Positions 11,865 through 21,774 of a DNA stretch of 64,000 bases are shown here, piece after piece. Source of the DNA: Streptomyces coeruleorubidus (GTDB taxonomy: Bacteria > Actinomycetota > Actinomycetes > Streptomycetales > Streptomycetaceae); assembly GCF_028885415.1 (NCBI RefSeq), contig NZ_CP118527.1:6758001-6822000 (forward strand). Direction: 5' to 3'. The position numbers and the translations under genes were made by a program. The notes beneath the pieces were generated by a model, which saw only the letters and a list, made by a program, of their open reading frames with translations, did no database searches and was not told the origin of the DNA. The number at the start of each line of letters is the position of its first letter. The first letter of the stretch is position 1.

Positions 11865-11931
11865 CTCAGCCGCGGCTGGTACCGGAGAGATCCGGACCCA
11901 GCCGCGGCTGAGGCGGATGTGGGTGTTTTTT
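11865..11931 (+). terminator. terminator of the atp operon
   Basis: The arms CTCAGCCGCGGCTGG (11865-11879) and CCAGCCGCGGCTGAG (11896-11910) are perfectly complementary, with an inner CCGGA/TCCGG helix. A run of six T lies at 11926-11931. This is a strong intrinsic-type terminator. Each arm also contains the self-complementary dodecamer CAGCCGCGGCTG. Confidence 0.85.
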
Positions 11932-11968
11932 ACGTTCCGTTACCTAGGAGACGAGGAGGTCGGTGTCG

Positions 11969-12415
11969 ATGGTCCTCGCTCTGACTGTGTGCGGAATTGT
12001 CGTGGCTCTCGTGGTGGTGGGACTGTTCGTCTTCGGTCTGCGCCGCCGGCTCATCCAGCGCTCGGGCGGCACCTTCGACGCCAGCCTGCGCTGGGACGCC
12101 CCGGAGCAGGGCGACGGCAACGGCAAGGGCTGGGCGTACGGGGTGGCCCGGTACAACGGCGACCGCGTCGAGTGGTTCCGTGTCTTCTCGTACTCGCCGC
12201 GCCCGCGCCGGATCCTGGAGCGTTCCGCGATCGAGGTGGCCGGCCGCCGGGTCCCGGAGGGCGAGGAGGAGCTGGCGCTGCTCTCCGACCATGTGATCCT
12301 CGTCTGTCTGCACCGGGGTACCCGGCTGGAGCTGGCCATGAGCGAGGACGCGCTGACCGGTTTCCTCGCGTGGCTCGAGGCGGCCCCGCCCGGTCAGCGA
12401 GTGAATGTGGCGTAG
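11969..12415 (+). CDS. DUF2550 family single-pass membrane protein
   Basis: 148 aa. ATG 11969 is chosen over GTG 11963 because GAGGAGGT at 11953-11960 is correctly spaced only for the ATG. An N-terminal membrane helix (about residues 3-22, rich in Val/Leu) is followed by FGLRRRLIQRSGGTFD and a cytoplasmic domain. This gene follows atpC in most actinomycetes and belongs to the DUF2550 family; function is unknown. The last codons and the stop are embedded in a perfect hairpin. Confidence 0.85.
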   Translation: MVLALTVCGIVVALVVVGLFVFGLRRRLIQRSGGTFDASLRWDAPEQGDGNGKGWAYGVARYNGDRVEWFRVFSYSPRPRRILERSAIEVAGRRVPEGEEELALLSDHVILVCLHRGTRLELAMSEDALTGFLAWLEAAPPGQRVNVA

Positions 12416-12430
12416 CCACATTCACTCGCT
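12396..12430 (+). terminator. hairpin overlapping the stop codon of the DUF2550 gene
   Basis: AGCGAGTGAATGTGGC (12396-12411) and GCCACATTCACTCGCT (12415-12430) pair perfectly over 16 bp around a 3-nt loop, and the TAG stop straddles the loop. It separates two convergent genes, so it probably terminates transcription from both sides. There is no T-run, as is common in Streptomyces. Confidence 0.75.
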
Positions 12431-12433
12431 GGG

Positions 12434-12464
12434 TGGGGGTCCCCCCGGACGAAGTCTGGGGGAG
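12434..12464. repeat. G/C-run palindromic intergenic repeat
   Basis: The segment TGGGGGTCCCCCCGG followed by ACGAAGTCTGGGGGAG belongs, as far as I recognise it, to a family of short palindromic repeats common between Streptomyces genes. A related G-run/C-run block is at about 7302-7324. Function unknown; it may contribute to termination between the convergent genes. Confidence 0.5.
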
Positions 12465-12489
12465 CGTCGATGTCGCCTGGGTTCGTCTG

Positions 12490-14313
<1,824 letters not shown>

Positions 14314-14377
14314 GCTGCGCCTCCTTGATGGAGTTGTGGGGGCGTGACTGAGCCTCACGCCCACTCATGGTGCGGTG

Positions 14378-14421
14378 AGAATAGAAAGGTCTGGACCACC
14401 GGTCAATAGGTCTGGACCACC
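14378..14421 (-). promoter_or_regulatory. chitinase promoter with two direct-repeat operators
   Basis: Read on the minus strand, TTGACC (14401-14406) and TATTCT (14378-14383) are separated by exactly 17 bases, a good sigma-70-like promoter. The 14-mer GGTGGTCCAGACCT occurs twice, at 14408-14421 and 14387-14400, 21 bp apart: one copy lies just upstream of the -35 and one fills the spacer. This layout is known for Streptomyces chitinase promoters, and TGGTCCAGACC resembles the DasR (GntR family) box. Confidence 0.85.
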
Positions 14422-14446
14422 GCGACCGTAGTGATCTGCGGCCGGG

Positions 14447-15088
14447 TCAGATCCCCAACTCCTGCGCCAGGACGGCCGCTTGCACCCGGCTGCGCAGCTC
14501 CAGCTTCCCCAGCAGGCGGCTGACATGGGTCTTCACCGTCGCCTCGGCCATGTCGAGCCGCTCGGCGATGCCCGCGTTGGACAGGCCCTCGCCCAGGCAG
14601 GACAGCACCTCGCGCTCGCGCCGGGTCAGCCGGTCGAGGACGGCCGGGTCGGCCGCGGACTCCCGTGTCGGCTTCGCAGCGAACTCCGCGATCAGCCGCC
14701 GGGTGACGGCCGGGGCGATCAGCCCCTCCCCGCGCGCGACCGTCCGTACGGCCTGAAGCAGGTCCTTCGCCTCGGTGTTCTTCAGCAGGAAGCCGGACGC
14801 GCCCGCCCGCAGTGCCCCGAAGACGTACTCGTCGAGGTCGAAGGTGGTCAGCACCAGCACGTCGGCGAGCCGTTCCGTAACGACCTGCCGGGTCGCCGAC
14901 ACCCCGTCCAGCCGCGGCATCTGAACGTCCATCAGCACCAGGTCCGGCCGCAGCTCGCGGGCCAGTGCCACCGCCTGCTCGCCGTCCGCCGCCTCGCCCA
15001 CCACCTCGATGTCGGGCGCGCTGCGCAGGATGAGGACCAGGCCTGCGCGGACGGCGGACTGGTCCTCGGCGACCAGGACGCGGATCAT
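14447..15088 (-). CDS. NarL/LuxR-type response regulator
   Basis: 213 aa. Receiver domain (1-118) with acidic pair Glu8-Asp9, phospho-acceptor Asp54 (LMDVQMP), a conserved Thr near 81 and Lys near 103. A C-terminal LuxR helix-turn-helix (about 148-207) has LTRREREVLSCLGEGLSNAGIA. The ATG overlaps the stop of the partner kinase (ATGA), so the two are coupled. Target genes cannot be told from the sequence. Confidence 0.92.
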   Translation of the reverse strand: MIRVLVAEDQSAVRAGLVLILRSAPDIEVVGEAADGEQAVALARELRPDLVLMDVQMPRLDGVSATRQVVTERLADVLVLTTFDLDEYVFGALRAGASGFLLKNTEAKDLLQAVRTVARGEGLIAPAVTRRLIAEFAAKPTRESAADPAVLDRLTRREREVLSCLGEGLSNAGIAERLDMAEATVKTHVSRLLGKLELRSRVQAAVLAQELGI

Positions 15089-16278
15089 GCGTTGTCTCCT
15101 TCGACGGTGTCGTGCACGGGGAGGGTGGCGCGTACGGCCCAGACCTTGCCGCCGGGCGAGTCCTCGGGGCCCGCTTCGAACGTGCCGTCCAGCAGGGCGG
15201 TGCGCTCGCGCATGCCGATGAGCCCCGCGCCGGAACCGGGGGCGCTCGGCTGGTCCCGGTCCCCGTACGGGCTGGTCACCGAGACGGTCAGTGCACCGTC
15301 CTGCCGGGCGAGGGCGACGGTGACCCGGCCGGGGCCGGCGTGCTTGAGGGCGTTGGTGAGGGACTCCTGCACGATGCGGTAGGCGGCGAGTTCGACGGGC
15401 GCGGGCACCGTCCCGTGGGCCGCGTCGAGGGTGATGTCGAGGCCGTTGGTACGGGCGTTCTCGACCAGGGCGCCGAGCCCGTCGAGCGTGGGGGCGGCGA
15501 CCGGCTCGACGTCACCGCTCGAGTCGCGGAGGATCCCGATCAGCCGCCGCATCTCCGCGAGCCCCGCCACGCTGTTCTCGCGGATGACGGTCAGGGCCTC
15601 CTGGGAGGTCTTCGGGTCCTGGAGGGAGAGCGCGGCGGTGGAGTGGATGGCGATCGCCGACAGGTGGTTGGCGACCATGTCGTGCAGCTCGCGGGCCATC
15701 CGGGCGCGCTCGGCGGTGACCGCCTGGGTGCGGTCCATCTCGGCGAGCAGCGCGGTCTGCTCGGCACGCAGCCGGGCCGCCTCCGCGGCCTCGCGGTGAT
15801 TGCGGACGATCAGGCCGGTGGCGGCCGGGCCGAAGGCCACGAGGCCGGTGACCACGCCGATCAGCAGGGCCTCGGGCTCACGCCACAACGCGAACGGCAC
15901 CACGACCCCGACCAGCGAGAGCAGCCCGGTGATCCGGGGGATGCGGTGCGCCGAGGCGGGCGGGCCGTACAGGACGGCCGCGTACATGAGGTCGGTGTAC
16001 ATCAGGATCGTGACCAGATTGCCCTGGGTGACGGTGTCCAGGACGATCGCGGCCGTGCCGGTCAGCAGGGCCGTGCGCGGGGCGCTCCGGCGCAACAGCT
16101 CGCAGCCGGCCATGACGAGCAGCGGCACCAGGACCGGCCAGCGCCCCGGCAGCAGCACGTACACCTCGGTGCGCGGACGGGTGGCCAGACCGACGCCCCA
16201 GAGCAGCAGCCCGCCGAGCAGGCCGCCGAGCGCGACGTAGACGTCGAAACGGCGTGGGCGGGTCAGTCGTACGGCCAT
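15085..16278 (-). CDS. sensor histidine kinase (HisKA_3 type), partner of the adjacent response regulator
   Basis: 397 aa from ATG 16278; the open frame upstream has no membrane or kinase features. Five to six hydrophobic segments occupy residues 12-155, followed by a coiled linker, the HisKA_3 dimerisation helix with His199 (RELHDMVANHLS) and an ATPase domain with NALKHAG and GAGLIGMRERTALL. There is no large extracellular domain, so it may sense a membrane-associated signal or stress. It is the first gene of the two-gene unit. Confidence 0.9.
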   Translation of the reverse strand: MAVRLTRPRRFDVYVALGGLLGGLLLWGVGLATRPRTEVYVLLPGRWPVLVPLLVMAGCELLRRSAPRTALLTGTAAIVLDTVTQGNLVTILMYTDLMYAAVLYGPPASAHRIPRITGLLSLVGVVVPFALWREPEALLIGVVTGLVAFGPAATGLIVRNHREAAEAARLRAEQTALLAEMDRTQAVTAERARMARELHDMVANHLSAIAIHSTAALSLQDPKTSQEALTVIRENSVAGLAEMRRLIGILRDSSGDVEPVAAPTLDGLGALVENARTNGLDITLDAAHGTVPAPVELAAYRIVQESLTNALKHAGPGRVTVALARQDGALTVSVTSPYGDRDQPSAPGSGAGLIGMRERTALLDGTFEAGPEDSPGGKVWAVRATLPVHDTVEGDNA

Positions 16279-16430
16279 GACCCCATCCAACACGGCCGTC
16301 GCGCCCGGTGCGTGGGCCCCGCGAAGGGTCCCTCGCTGCATCTTTCGATGTACCGCGGGTTCGTCAGTCGCGACGACGATTCCGGCCGCTGCGCACGGGA
16401 GCCTGAAGAGGTGACCGAGAGGAGCGAATC

Positions 16431-17009
16431 GTGATCGTCGCCTTGATCGCCGCCTGTGAGATCGGCTTCTGGGTGCTGCTGGCGGCCGGGCTGGCCTTCC
16501 GTTACCTGCTGCGCATGCCGCGTACGGGGCTGGCACTGCTGTTGTGCGAGCCGCTGCTGGAGGTCGTCCTGCTGGTCGCCACCGCGCTGGACCTGAAGAA
16601 CGGCGCGGATCCGAACTGGACGCACGGGCTGGCCGCGCTGTACATCGGCTACACCGTGGGGCACGGCCACCGCACGATGAAGTGGCTGGACGGCCACGCG
16701 GCCCACCGGTTCGGCGGCGCGCCGCCCCCGGTCAAGCCCCCGCGCTACGGCATGGCCCGTGCGCGTCACGAGGGCAAGGTCTGGCTGGGCACCCTGACCG
16801 GCGCCGCCGTCGCGACCGCGCTGCTCCAGCTCGCCATCTGGTACGTGGACGACCCGAGCCGCGTCACCTCCCTGGAGAGCTGGCGCTACGCGGCCTGGCG
16901 GGCGGCCGGGATCCACGGCCTGGTCGCGCTGAGCTATGCGGTCTGGCCGCGGAAGGCTCCCGCGGGGGAGGCCGAGGTGACGCTCGAGAAGGAGAAGGTG
17001 CACCGATGA
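16431..17009 (+). CDS. conserved integral membrane protein of unknown function
   Basis: 192 aa, GTG start after GAGAGGAG. About four to five hydrophobic segments (residues 3-23, 32-52, 66-80, 122-143, 160-176) with a basic central loop. No enzyme motif recognised. It is divergent from the histidine kinase and overlaps the next small gene by four bases (ATGA), so these two form one unit. Confidence 0.75.
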   Translation: MIVALIAACEIGFWVLLAAGLAFRYLLRMPRTGLALLLCEPLLEVVLLVATALDLKNGADPNWTHGLAALYIGYTVGHGHRTMKWLDGHAAHRFGGAPPPVKPPRYGMARARHEGKVWLGTLTGAAVATALLQLAIWYVDDPSRVTSLESWRYAAWRAAGIHGLVALSYAVWPRKAPAGEAEVTLEKEKVHR

Positions 17010-17194
17010 GCAAGGCGCGCGGAAACCTGGTGGAAGGTGCCGTCACCTTCGTGATCGGCCTGGGGCTGTGGTTGTTCACCGGTGACGTGGACATCCCCGT
17101 CTTCACCCTCACGAAGGTCGGCATCGTGATGATGTGCGTCGGCGGCGTGCTGGTCGCCGCCGGGCTCTGGCAGGAGGCCCGCAGTAAGACCTAG
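17006..17194 (+). CDS. small two-helix membrane protein
   Basis: 62 aa. Two hydrophobic segments (about residues 9-24 and 34-55) joined by a short acidic loop (TGDVDIP). The ATG overlaps the stop of the preceding membrane gene, and good coding bias supports it as real. The stop codon TAG lies in CTAG, which also supplies the stop of the convergent gene. It is probably a partner of the upstream membrane protein; function unknown. Confidence 0.7.
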   Translation: MSKARGNLVEGAVTFVIGLGLWLFTGDVDIPVFTLTKVGIVMMCVGGVLVAAGLWQEARSKT

Positions 17195-17763
17195 CGCTCC
17201 CCGCCGGGCACCCACAGCACGTCCCCGACCTCCTTGTTCGCCGTCCTCGCGAGGATGAACAGGAGGTCGGAGAGGCGGTTGAGGTAGGTCGCGGTCAGCG
17301 GGTTCATCACCTCGCCGTGCACCTCCAGGGCCGCCCATGTCGAGCGTTCCGCCCGGCGGACGACGGTGCAGGCCTGGTGGAGGAGGGCCGCGCCGGGGGT
17401 GCCGCCGGGGAGGATGAAGGAGCGGAGCTTCTCCAGCCGTTCGTTGAAGCGGTCGCAGTCCGCCTCCAGCTTGTCGATGTAGAACTGCTCGACCCGCAGG
17501 GGCGGGAACTCCGGGCTCTCCGCCACCGGCGTCGACAGGTCCGCGCCCACGTCGAACAGGTCGTTCTGCACGCGGGTGAGGACCTTGACGATCTCCTCGT
17601 CCAGGCCGCCCAGCGCGATGGCCGTGCCGATCACCGCGTTCGCCTCGTTGGCGTCGGCGTACGCGGCGATCCGCAGGTCGGTCTTGGCGACCCGGCTCAT
17701 GTCACCGAGGGCGGTGGTGCCCTGGTCGCCGGTCCTGGTGTAGATGCGCGTCAGATTGACCAT
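17191..17763 (-). CDS. PduO-type ATP:cob(I)alamin adenosyltransferase
   Basis: 190 aa. It has the family's N-terminal TRTGDQGTTALGD, the FILPGGTPGAALLHQACTVVRRAER segment (with Cys where many relatives have Arg) and YLNRLSDLLFILAR. It transfers adenosyl from ATP to cob(I)alamin, giving coenzyme B12. This fits the B12-dependent mutase (icmA) and MeaB in the same window. The 3' ends of this gene and its convergent neighbour overlap by four bases. Confidence 0.92.
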   Translation of the reverse strand: MVNLTRIYTRTGDQGTTALGDMSRVAKTDLRIAAYADANEANAVIGTAIALGGLDEEIVKVLTRVQNDLFDVGADLSTPVAESPEFPPLRVEQFYIDKLEADCDRFNERLEKLRSFILPGGTPGAALLHQACTVVRRAERSTWAALEVHGEVMNPLTATYLNRLSDLLFILARTANKEVGDVLWVPGGER

Positions 17764-17776
17764 GTGGCCAGCGTAG

Positions 17777-18526
17777 TTACGCTCCGGCCGTTCGGAACAC
17801 GCGTGTGCCCACTGTCACGGACAGGGCCGTGAAGCCGACGGCCACCAGGACGCCGTACAGCATGTGCGCCGTGGCGTAGCTGCCGACGTAGGCGTCCCGC
17901 ACCGCGTCGACCAGATAGCGGAACGGCATGAGGTGGGAGAGGACGTCCAGCCAGGCCGGGCCCAGGGTCATCGGGAGCATCAGCCCGGACAGCAGCATCG
18001 ACGGCATGGTCAGCGCGTTGATCGCCGGGCCGAAGCCCTGCGGGGTGTCCAGCTTCATCGCCAGCGCGTACGACAGCGCGGCCAGCGAGAGGCTGAGCAG
18101 CGCGACGAACGCGAAGCCGATCAGGACGCCGGCCAGCGGTGCCCGCAGGCCCATCGCCACCGCCGCCAGCACCAGCAGCACGGCCTGGAAGACGAACACC
18201 GTCGCCTCCCGCAGCACCCGGCCGAGCAGCAGGGCCAGCCGGCTGACGGGCGTGACCCGCATGCGCTCGACCACGCCCTGGCCCTTCTCCAGGATGATCG
18301 AGAAGCCGGCGAACGACGCTCCGAACAGGCCGAGTTGCAGCAGCAGGCCGGGGACGAGCACCTGCCAGGAGCTGCCCCGCTCGCCGAGCGGCAGGTCGGT
18401 GAGCAGCGGGCCGAAGAACAGCAGGTACAGCAGCGGCATCAGCACCCCGAAGAGCAGTGCGAAGCGCGAGCGGAGGGACTGGCGCAGGTAGCGCCCGTAG
18501 ACGAGCGCGGTGTCGTGCAACAGCAT
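17777..18526 (-). CDS. ABC-2 type transporter permease
   Basis: 249 aa, six hydrophobic segments, DrrB-like. ATG 18526 follows AGAGGA. The segment LEKGQGVVERMRVTPVSR and the following helices are typical of ABC-2 drug exporters. It lies 26 bases after the ATPase gene, which probably provides the nucleotide-binding half. A divergent TetR gene suggests drug- or lipid-induced expression. Confidence 0.88.
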   Translation of the reverse strand: MLLHDTALVYGRYLRQSLRSRFALLFGVLMPLLYLLFFGPLLTDLPLGERGSSWQVLVPGLLLQLGLFGASFAGFSIILEKGQGVVERMRVTPVSRLALLLGRVLREATVFVFQAVLLVLAAVAMGLRAPLAGVLIGFAFVALLSLSLAALSYALAMKLDTPQGFGPAINALTMPSMLLSGLMLPMTLGPAWLDVLSHLMPFRYLVDAVRDAYVGSYATAHMLYGVLVAVGFTALSVTVGTRVFRTAGA

Positions 18527-18552
18527 CGTGGATCCTCTGCGTCCTGTGCGTC

Positions 18553-19335
18553 TCATACGGCGACGGGGGCCTGGTCGGCCGGGGCGGCGCTGCGGCCGGT
18601 GATGGCCAGGAACGCGTCCTGGAGCGAGGCGTCGAGCGAGCCGCCGTACCGCAGCTTCAGCGCGCTCGGGGTGCCCTCGGCGACGACCACGCCGTGGTCG
18701 ACGACGACCAGCCGGTCGGAGAGGGCGTCGGCCTCGTCCAGGTAGTGCGTGGTCAGGAAGACCGTCGTGCCGTGCTCGTCGCGCAGCCGCCGCACCAGGT
18801 CCCACAGGTCGGCGCGGCTGCCGGGGTCGAGACCGGTCGTCGGCTCGTCCAGGAACAGCACCTTCGGGCGGTGGGTGAGCGCCATCGCGATGTCCAGCCG
18901 CCGCCGCTGACCGCCGGAGAGCGCCGCGCACCTGCGGTCGAGCAGCTCGGTGAGGCCCAGGTCGCGGGCCAGTTCCTCGGCGCGCTCGGCGGCCTGCGCC
19001 TTCGTCAGCCGGTACAGACGCCCCTGGGTGACCAGCTCTTCCCGCACGCTGATCTGCGGGTCGACCCCGCCGGACTGCGCCACGTAGCCGCAGGCCCGCC
19101 GCACCCCGGCCGGGTCGGTCGCCAGGTCGTGGCCCGCGACGGTGGCGGCACCGCCGGTCGGTTCCAGCAGGGTCGTCAGCATCCGCAGGGTGGTCGTCTT
19201 GCCGGCCCCGTTCGGGCCGAGGAAGCCGAGGATCTCGCCCTCGCGGACGGTCAGGTCGATGCCGCGCACGGCGTCCACGGGGCCGCGCTTGGTCCGGAAG
19301 GTACGGGCCAGGCCGGCCGTACTGATGATTGCCAT
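18553..19335 (-). CDS. ABC transporter ATP-binding protein (DrrA-like)
   Basis: 260 aa from ATG 19335. Walker A GPNGAGKTTT, signature LSGGQRRRLDIAMAL, Walker B VLFLDEPTTGLD and the H-loop TTHYLDEAD are all present. The C-terminal segment is short, as in DrrA-type exporters. With the permease it probably exports a hydrophobic drug or lipid. It is divergent from the TetR gene, sharing an 80-base control region. Confidence 0.92.
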   Translation of the reverse strand: MAIISTAGLARTFRTKRGPVDAVRGIDLTVREGEILGFLGPNGAGKTTTLRMLTTLLEPTGGAATVAGHDLATDPAGVRRACGYVAQSGGVDPQISVREELVTQGRLYRLTKAQAAERAEELARDLGLTELLDRRCAALSGGQRRRLDIAMALTHRPKVLFLDEPTTGLDPGSRADLWDLVRRLRDEHGTTVFLTTHYLDEADALSDRLVVVDHGVVVAEGTPSALKLRYGGSLDASLQDAFLAITGRSAAPADQAPVAV

Positions 19336-19375
19336 GCCCCACAGAAAAACAGAGGCTCTTAAATTTTGCAACAAC

Positions 19376-19388
19376 CCCAAGTTTTGGG
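19376..19388. promoter_or_regulatory. small palindrome between the ABC exporter and tetR
   Basis: CCCAA-GTT-TTGGG lies in the 80-base divergent intergenic region, which is unusually AT-rich for this genome. It could be the TetR operator controlling both directions. The arms are only 5 bp, so this is a weak call. Confidence 0.3.
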
Positions 19389-19415
19389 CGTCACCAGGGA
19401 AGCTAGGATTCGGAC

Positions 19416-20057
19416 ATGGCAGAGGGGCTCAGGGAGCGGAAGAAGCGCGAGACCAGGCAGCGCATCTCGGACATCGCCACCGGGCTGTTCCTGGAGCACG
19501 GGTTCGTGACCGTGACGATCGCGGACGTGGCGGAGGCGGCCGACGTCTCCGTGAACACCGTCTACAACTACTTCCCGGCCAAGGAGGACCTCTTCTTCGA
19601 CCGCTCCCAGGGGGTCGTCGACCGGCTCTCCCGCTGGGTGCGCGGCCGGGACGCGGGGGAGTCGGCCACCCGGGCGGTGCTCCGCGAGCTGCGCGCCGAG
19701 ATCGAGGCCGTCTCGCCCCGGATGGGCCTCATCGAGGGCTACGACCGTTTCATGCGCTGCATCGACGAGGCGCCACCGCTGCGCTCGAGGCTGTGGCGCA
19801 TTCAGCAGGAGCTCCAGGACAACCTGGAGGCGACCCTCCGTGAGGAGGCGGGCGCCGAGGGCGGCGACCCGTTGCCGAGGCTGATCGCCGGTCAGATCTG
19901 CTGGGTCCACGGCACCGTCTTCGTCGCGATCGGCCGCGAGATGACCAAGGGGCGCAACCCGGACGAAGTGTCACGGGAGATGCTCGTCCTCCTCGACGAC
20001 ATCGAGGAGCTGTTGAGCGAGAAGGTGCTCAACTACGCCGTCCGGGGCGCGGGATGA
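19416..20057 (+). CDS. TetR family transcriptional regulator
   Basis: 213 aa. N-terminal helix-turn-helix (about residues 10-56): RQRISDIATGLFLEHGF, then VTIADVAEAADVSVNTVYNYFPAKEDLF, a classic TetR signature. The C-terminal ligand domain is not diagnostic. Its divergent position next to an ABC exporter suggests that it represses the exporter and itself. Confidence 0.92.
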   Translation: MAEGLRERKKRETRQRISDIATGLFLEHGFVTVTIADVAEAADVSVNTVYNYFPAKEDLFFDRSQGVVDRLSRWVRGRDAGESATRAVLRELRAEIEAVSPRMGLIEGYDRFMRCIDEAPPLRSRLWRIQQELQDNLEATLREEAGAEGGDPLPRLIAGQICWVHGTVFVAIGREMTKGRNPDEVSREMLVLLDDIEELLSEKVLNYAVRGAG

Positions 20058-20183
20058 CCCCTGCCGGTGTGATGTCCGTCATGTGAGACGTGACGCGCAT
20101 TACTTACTGGTCACACAGGCCCTCACGAGCGCTAGTGTCCGCCCGAGAGGCAGACATAAGCAGCGCGTCAGGGGAGTCGCACA

Positions 20184-21032
20184 GTGGCACGGAAGCTCGC
20201 CGTCATCGGAGCCGGCCTCATGGGATCCGGCATCGCCCAGGTCTCCGCACAGGCGGGCTGGGACGTGGTCCTGCGCGACGTCACCGACGAGGCGCTGAAG
20301 CGGGGCACCGACGGCATCAAGGCCTCGTACGACAAGTTCGTCGCCAAGGGCAAGCTGGAGGCCCACGACGCCGACGCCGCCCTGGCCCGCATCACCGCGA
20401 CCACCGACCTGGACGCCGCGGCCGACGCGGACGTGGTCGTCGAGGCCGTGTTCGAGAAGCTCGAGATCAAGCACGAGATCTTCCGCGCGCTCGACAAGCT
20501 GGTGAAGGACGAGGCGATCCTCGCCTCCAACACCTCCGCCATCCCGATCACCAAGATCGCCGCCGCGACGGAGCGCCCCGAGCGCGTCGTCGGCACGCAC
20601 TTCTTCTCGCCGGTGCCGATGATGCAGCTGTGCGAACTGGTCCGCGGCTACAAGACCAGCGACGAAACCCTCGCCACCGCCCGGGAGTTCGCCGAGTCGG
20701 TCGGCAAGACCTGCATCGTCGTCAACCGCGACGTCGCCGGCTTCGTGACGACCCGTCTCATCTGCGCCCTGGTCGTCGAGGCCGCGAAGCTGCACGAGTC
20801 GGGCGTCGCGAGCGCCGAGGACATCGACCTGGCCTGCAAGCTGGGCTTCGGTCACGCCATGGGCCCGCTGGCGACGGCGGACCTGACGGGCGTCGACATC
20901 CTGCTGCACGCCACGAGCAACATCTACACCGAGTCCCAGGACGAGAAGTTCGCCGCTCCCGAGTCGATGCGCCGGATGGTTGACGCCGGTGACATCGGAC
21001 GCAAGAGCGGGCAGGGCTTCTACAAGCACTGA
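20184..21032 (+). CDS. 3-hydroxybutyryl-CoA dehydrogenase
   Basis: 282 aa, GTG start after GGGGAG. Rossmann NAD(P) motif GAGLMGSGIAQ (residues 9-19); SNTSAIPIT and GTHFFSPVPMMQL carry the catalytic Ser/His region, and the C-terminal helical domain with GFGHAMGPLATADLTGVD is complete. Single-domain length (not fused to a hydratase) fits the Hbd type that makes or oxidises 3-hydroxybutyryl-CoA. It links to butyryl-CoA supply for polyketides and the IcmA pathway. Confidence 0.92.
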   Translation: MARKLAVIGAGLMGSGIAQVSAQAGWDVVLRDVTDEALKRGTDGIKASYDKFVAKGKLEAHDADAALARITATTDLDAAADADVVVEAVFEKLEIKHEIFRALDKLVKDEAILASNTSAIPITKIAAATERPERVVGTHFFSPVPMMQLCELVRGYKTSDETLATAREFAESVGKTCIVVNRDVAGFVTTRLICALVVEAAKLHESGVASAEDIDLACKLGFGHAMGPLATADLTGVDILLHATSNIYTESQDEKFAAPESMRRMVDAGDIGRKSGQGFYKH

Positions 21033-21182
21033 AACCGCACATGCCCCGGGGCCCATCACACCCCGGGGTGAATTCGGTATCGGTTCGCTTACAAGAAGCA
21101 ACCTCTGCCCCCCTCGCACAGTCAGAGGTTGCATCACCGGCATCAGAACGCGGAGCACGAGACGCACGCACGGGGAGCGCAT

Positions 21183-21506
21183 ATGCACATCAGGGGCGAC
21201 CACGCCGAGCTGGTCGTCGGGGGCCGCCTCGACGTCCGGAGCGCGGCGGACGCCCGTACGGTCCTGCACTCGGCCGTCGACGACGGCGTCGGCGACCTGG
21301 TACTGGACCTGTCCGAACTGGACTCCTGGGACGCCACCGGACTCGGTGTGATCATGGGGGCTCACCGGCGGGCCGGCCGCTGCGGCCGGCGCCTGGTCCT
21401 GCGCGGCGTGCCGCCGCAGATGCAGCGCCTGCTGGTGGCCACCCGCCTGCACCGGATCCTGGCGATCGAGGGGGGCATCGGGGTGGAGACACTGCCTCGA
21501 GTGTGA
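21183..21506 (+). CDS. STAS-domain anti-sigma factor antagonist-like protein
   Basis: 107 aa; ATG 21183 with ACGGGGAG upstream. One STAS domain with LDLSELDSWDATGLGVIMGAHRRA; the position of the usual phosphorylatable Ser is Thr52 within D-A-T-G. It would be controlled by phosphorylation from an anti-sigma kinase, none of which lies nearby. Role in sigma-factor control is inferred from the family. Confidence 0.85.
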   Translation: MHIRGDHAELVVGGRLDVRSAADARTVLHSAVDDGVGDLVLDLSELDSWDATGLGVIMGAHRRAGRCGRRLVLRGVPPQMQRLLVATRLHRILAIEGGIGVETLPRV

Positions 21507-21774
21507 CGCCTTGTGCGGGTGTGAACCGGGAGACCGGGGAGACCCGGACGGACGTCGTCGAATCGTGCGACGCGCACAATCCTCACGAGACCGTGACGTC
21601 TCGGACGACGCGGTACCCCGGACTGTCGTAGATACTGTGCGAAGGTTTAGGGTTCGGCTGCCCGCTGACTTGAAACCCTTCCAGCGGGCCCGGACCAGAA
21701 GCGACAGCGCGGTGTGCAGCAAGGCCGGGAGGGGCTTTTCAGAGCACACACACGCTTTTGGGGGGCTTTGACCT

